Source: an uncultured Bacteroides sp.
GTDB lineage: Bacteria > Bacteroidota > Bacteroidia > Bacteroidales > Bacteroidaceae
DNA: 64,000 nt
Reading direction: 5' to 3'
NCBI RefSeq assembly: GCF_905207245.1
Contig: NZ_CAJLKP010000017.1
Location: 1 to 64,000, forward strand
Position numbers and translations under genes: made by a program. Positions 62,540 through 64,000 of the stretch are shown here, piece after piece (the first letter of the stretch is position 1; the number at the start of each line of letters is the position of its first letter). The notes below the pieces were generated by a model, which did not search any database, was not told the origin of the DNA, and saw nothing but the letters and a program-made list of their open reading frames with translations.

Positions 62540-64000
62540 TTAATTCCAACCGGGATTCTGCGTTAGACCATAATTCTTGTTGATCTCTTCGGGAGGCAAA
62601 GGAGCCAAAATCCATTTATTGGACCAACGATCCGGGTTACTCCACACAAAACGAGGGTTGCTTCCCTGAATATCATAAGCCTCATATTCGAAATTAGTAG
62701 GGAAAGGCTCACCACTATCTTTACTCCATGCTTTCTCTACACGATTACCCTGCTCGTCCAAACGATAGACACGCATACCACGCAGCTGTTTCTTAAAGTC
62801 ATCGACCATTAAACGGCGGTTCATGTCATGGAACCGGTTCTCACACTCAAATCCCAATTCACAGACACGTTCGCGCATAATCTCTTTAATCAGATTATTC
62901 TTATCAGTAGTCAAGTTCAAATTACGATTCATCACCTCAATATCTCCCAACCCTACACGGCGGCGTACCGTATTGAGTTGCTTCAAGGCCTCCGCATTCT
63001 TACCTGTTTCAGCCAAAGCCTCTGCATAAATGAGATAAATCTCGGCCAGACGCAAATAAGCCACCTGTATCGGTTCATCATCAATGGTTCCCTGGCCACC
63101 CTGGTCATCCGAGCCTAAATCGAGCACATATTTATAAGTAGGAAATCCCCACGGTTTACAAGCCCAGTCTGAACCGCAAACCTTAAATTCTCCACCAACC
63201 CACATCTGAATAGGGTTATCTTCTCCATAAATCTGATATTTAAGATTTCTTTTCTGAACTACCATCGTTTCATACAAGCGAGGGTCTCTATCAGTAAAGA
63301 TATCTTTCTCAGCAGGCTTCTGTCCATAGTATTTCTGTCCGTCATACTCTTTACCGTCTGCCCACGGAAACATCTCCATCCAATCCAGCGTGGCTGCACA
63401 TGCACCCGAGTGCCAAACATTGGCCGGCGATTGGTCCCAATCGGTCATATATACACGGTCATGTACCTCTACGAGAGTTTCTTTATTTCCTCTGGCACGA
63501 TAGGCCTTGCGATAAGCGGAGCGATATCCGTCTTCAGTAGGTGAAGATGCTTCTACCAGTTTATAATAACCGCCATTTGCATCATTCATCTGGAAGAATT
63601 GCTCACAAGCCGCAACCACAGCCTGCCAGCGTTGCACGTCGTAGTTCCCATACCATACCTGTCGTGCGTCAACAGCATCCTGAGGTTGCTCTGTGCAATA
63701 AGGAGTATCATTGTTAAAAATCGGACTGGCTACATAATGCAGCAGTTTGGCCTTTACGCCCACAGCCGAACCTTTTGTCATACGTCCTGCCCACGTTGCC
63801 AAATCTGCATCCGGCAAGTTCCAAGGGAGGTTTGGTTCTGCAATCGCTTCATCCAGAAGTCCTACGGCAAATGCTACCGTCTTCTCTAATGAAGAACGAC
63901 CTTCTTCCATCTGGTCTTCCCCTTTAAAAGCATGGTCTACAATAGGAAGACCTCCAAAATGACGAATACCATCCAAATACTTCGTAGCAAGGATTACTTT
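62540..64000 (-). CDS. SusD-family protein, 5' end outside window
   Basis: Open on the minus strand to the last base of the window, so only the C-terminal ~486 residues are seen (first readable residues KVILATKYLDGIRHFGG). SusD traits: LRLAEIYLIYAEALAETG, ICELGFECENRFHDMNRR-type segment (CELGFECENRFHDMNRRL) and PLPPEEINKNYGLTQNPGW. It is a second SusD in the mannan locus. Its SusC partner is probably just outside the window, giving two tandem SusCD pairs. Confidence 0.93.
   Translation of the reverse strand, partial: KVILATKYLDGIRHFGGLPIVDHAFKGEDQMEEGRSSLEKTVAFAVGLLDEAIAEPNLPWNLPDADLATWAGRMTKGSAVGVKAKLLHYVASPIFNNDTPYCTEQPQDAVDARQVWYGNYDVQRWQAVVAACEQFFQMNDANGGYYKLVEASSPTEDGYRSAYRKAYRARGNKETLVEVHDRVYMTDWDQSPANVWHSGACAATLDWMEMFPWADGKEYDGQKYYGQKPAEKDIFTDRDPRLYETMVVQKRNLKYQIYGEDNPIQMWVGGEFKVCGSDWACKPWGFPTYKYVLDLGSDDQGGQGTIDDEPIQVAYLRLAEIYLIYAEALAETGKNAEALKQLNTVRRRVGLGDIEVMNRNLNLTTDKNNLIKEIMRERVCELGFECENRFHDMNRRLMVDDFKKQLRGMRVYRLDEQGNRVEKAWSKDSGEPFPTNFEYEAYDIQGSNPRFVWSNPDRWSNKWILAPLPPEEINKNYGLTQNPGWN

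Overview
The window looks like a chromosome segment of a gut Bacteroides (order Bacteroidales). The evidence is two SusC/SusD-type glycan uptake loci, a hybrid two-component regulator, many lipoproteins with Bacteroidales lipoboxes, and -7 boxes of the Bacteroides type TAnnTTTG. Calls rest on reading the translated sequence. Family names are recalled from memory and no database was searched.

Region 1 (1-36206) holds two divergent gene sets. On the minus strand, from 21866 downwards, come a GH127 lipoprotein, SusC, SusD, a triple DUF4859-type lipoprotein, a BACON/DUF6055 metallopeptidase-like lipoprotein, a decayed CotH gene, a second DUF6055 protein, a DMT transporter and an HTCS regulator. 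A tricorn-type protease gene with its own promoter follows. On the plus strand are a solitary AAA-ATPase/PD-(D/E)XK gene and then a tight run: GH97 fused to an HExxH domain, GH43, a small lipoprotein, a metzincin lipoprotein, a second GH127 and a DPP IV-type peptidase. The pairing of beta-L-arabinofuranosidases, a predicted retaining alpha-galactosidase, a GH43 and many peptidases suggests use of an arabinosylated plant glycoprotein such as extensin. That is an inference.

Region 2 (36255-47050) is a potassium-uptake locus: a 31-aa membrane peptide, KdpF, KdpA, KdpB, KdpC, an outer-membrane protein, a KdpD N-terminal half and a separate histidine kinase. No KdpE is visible. A sigma-54-type promoter precedes the operon, and an NtrC-type regulator lies just beyond a small MNT/HEPN pair. 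Two intergenic gaps in the operon carry a six-copy 22-bp tandem repeat and strong inverted repeats.

Region 3 (47332-48669) is a divergent aspartokinase-like gene.

Region 4 (48870-64000, minus strand) is a beta-mannan utilization locus: SusD (cut by the window edge), SusC, SusD, a surface glycan-binding protein, two GH26 mannanases, a GH130 mannosylglucose phosphorylase, a GPH-type symporter, a mannobiose/cellobiose 2-epimerase and an SGNH esterase. Surface mannanases would cut mannan, SusCD import it, and the epimerase plus GH130 complete the mannobiose to mannosylglucose to mannose-1-phosphate route. No tRNA, rRNA, CRISPR array or insertion sequence was seen.
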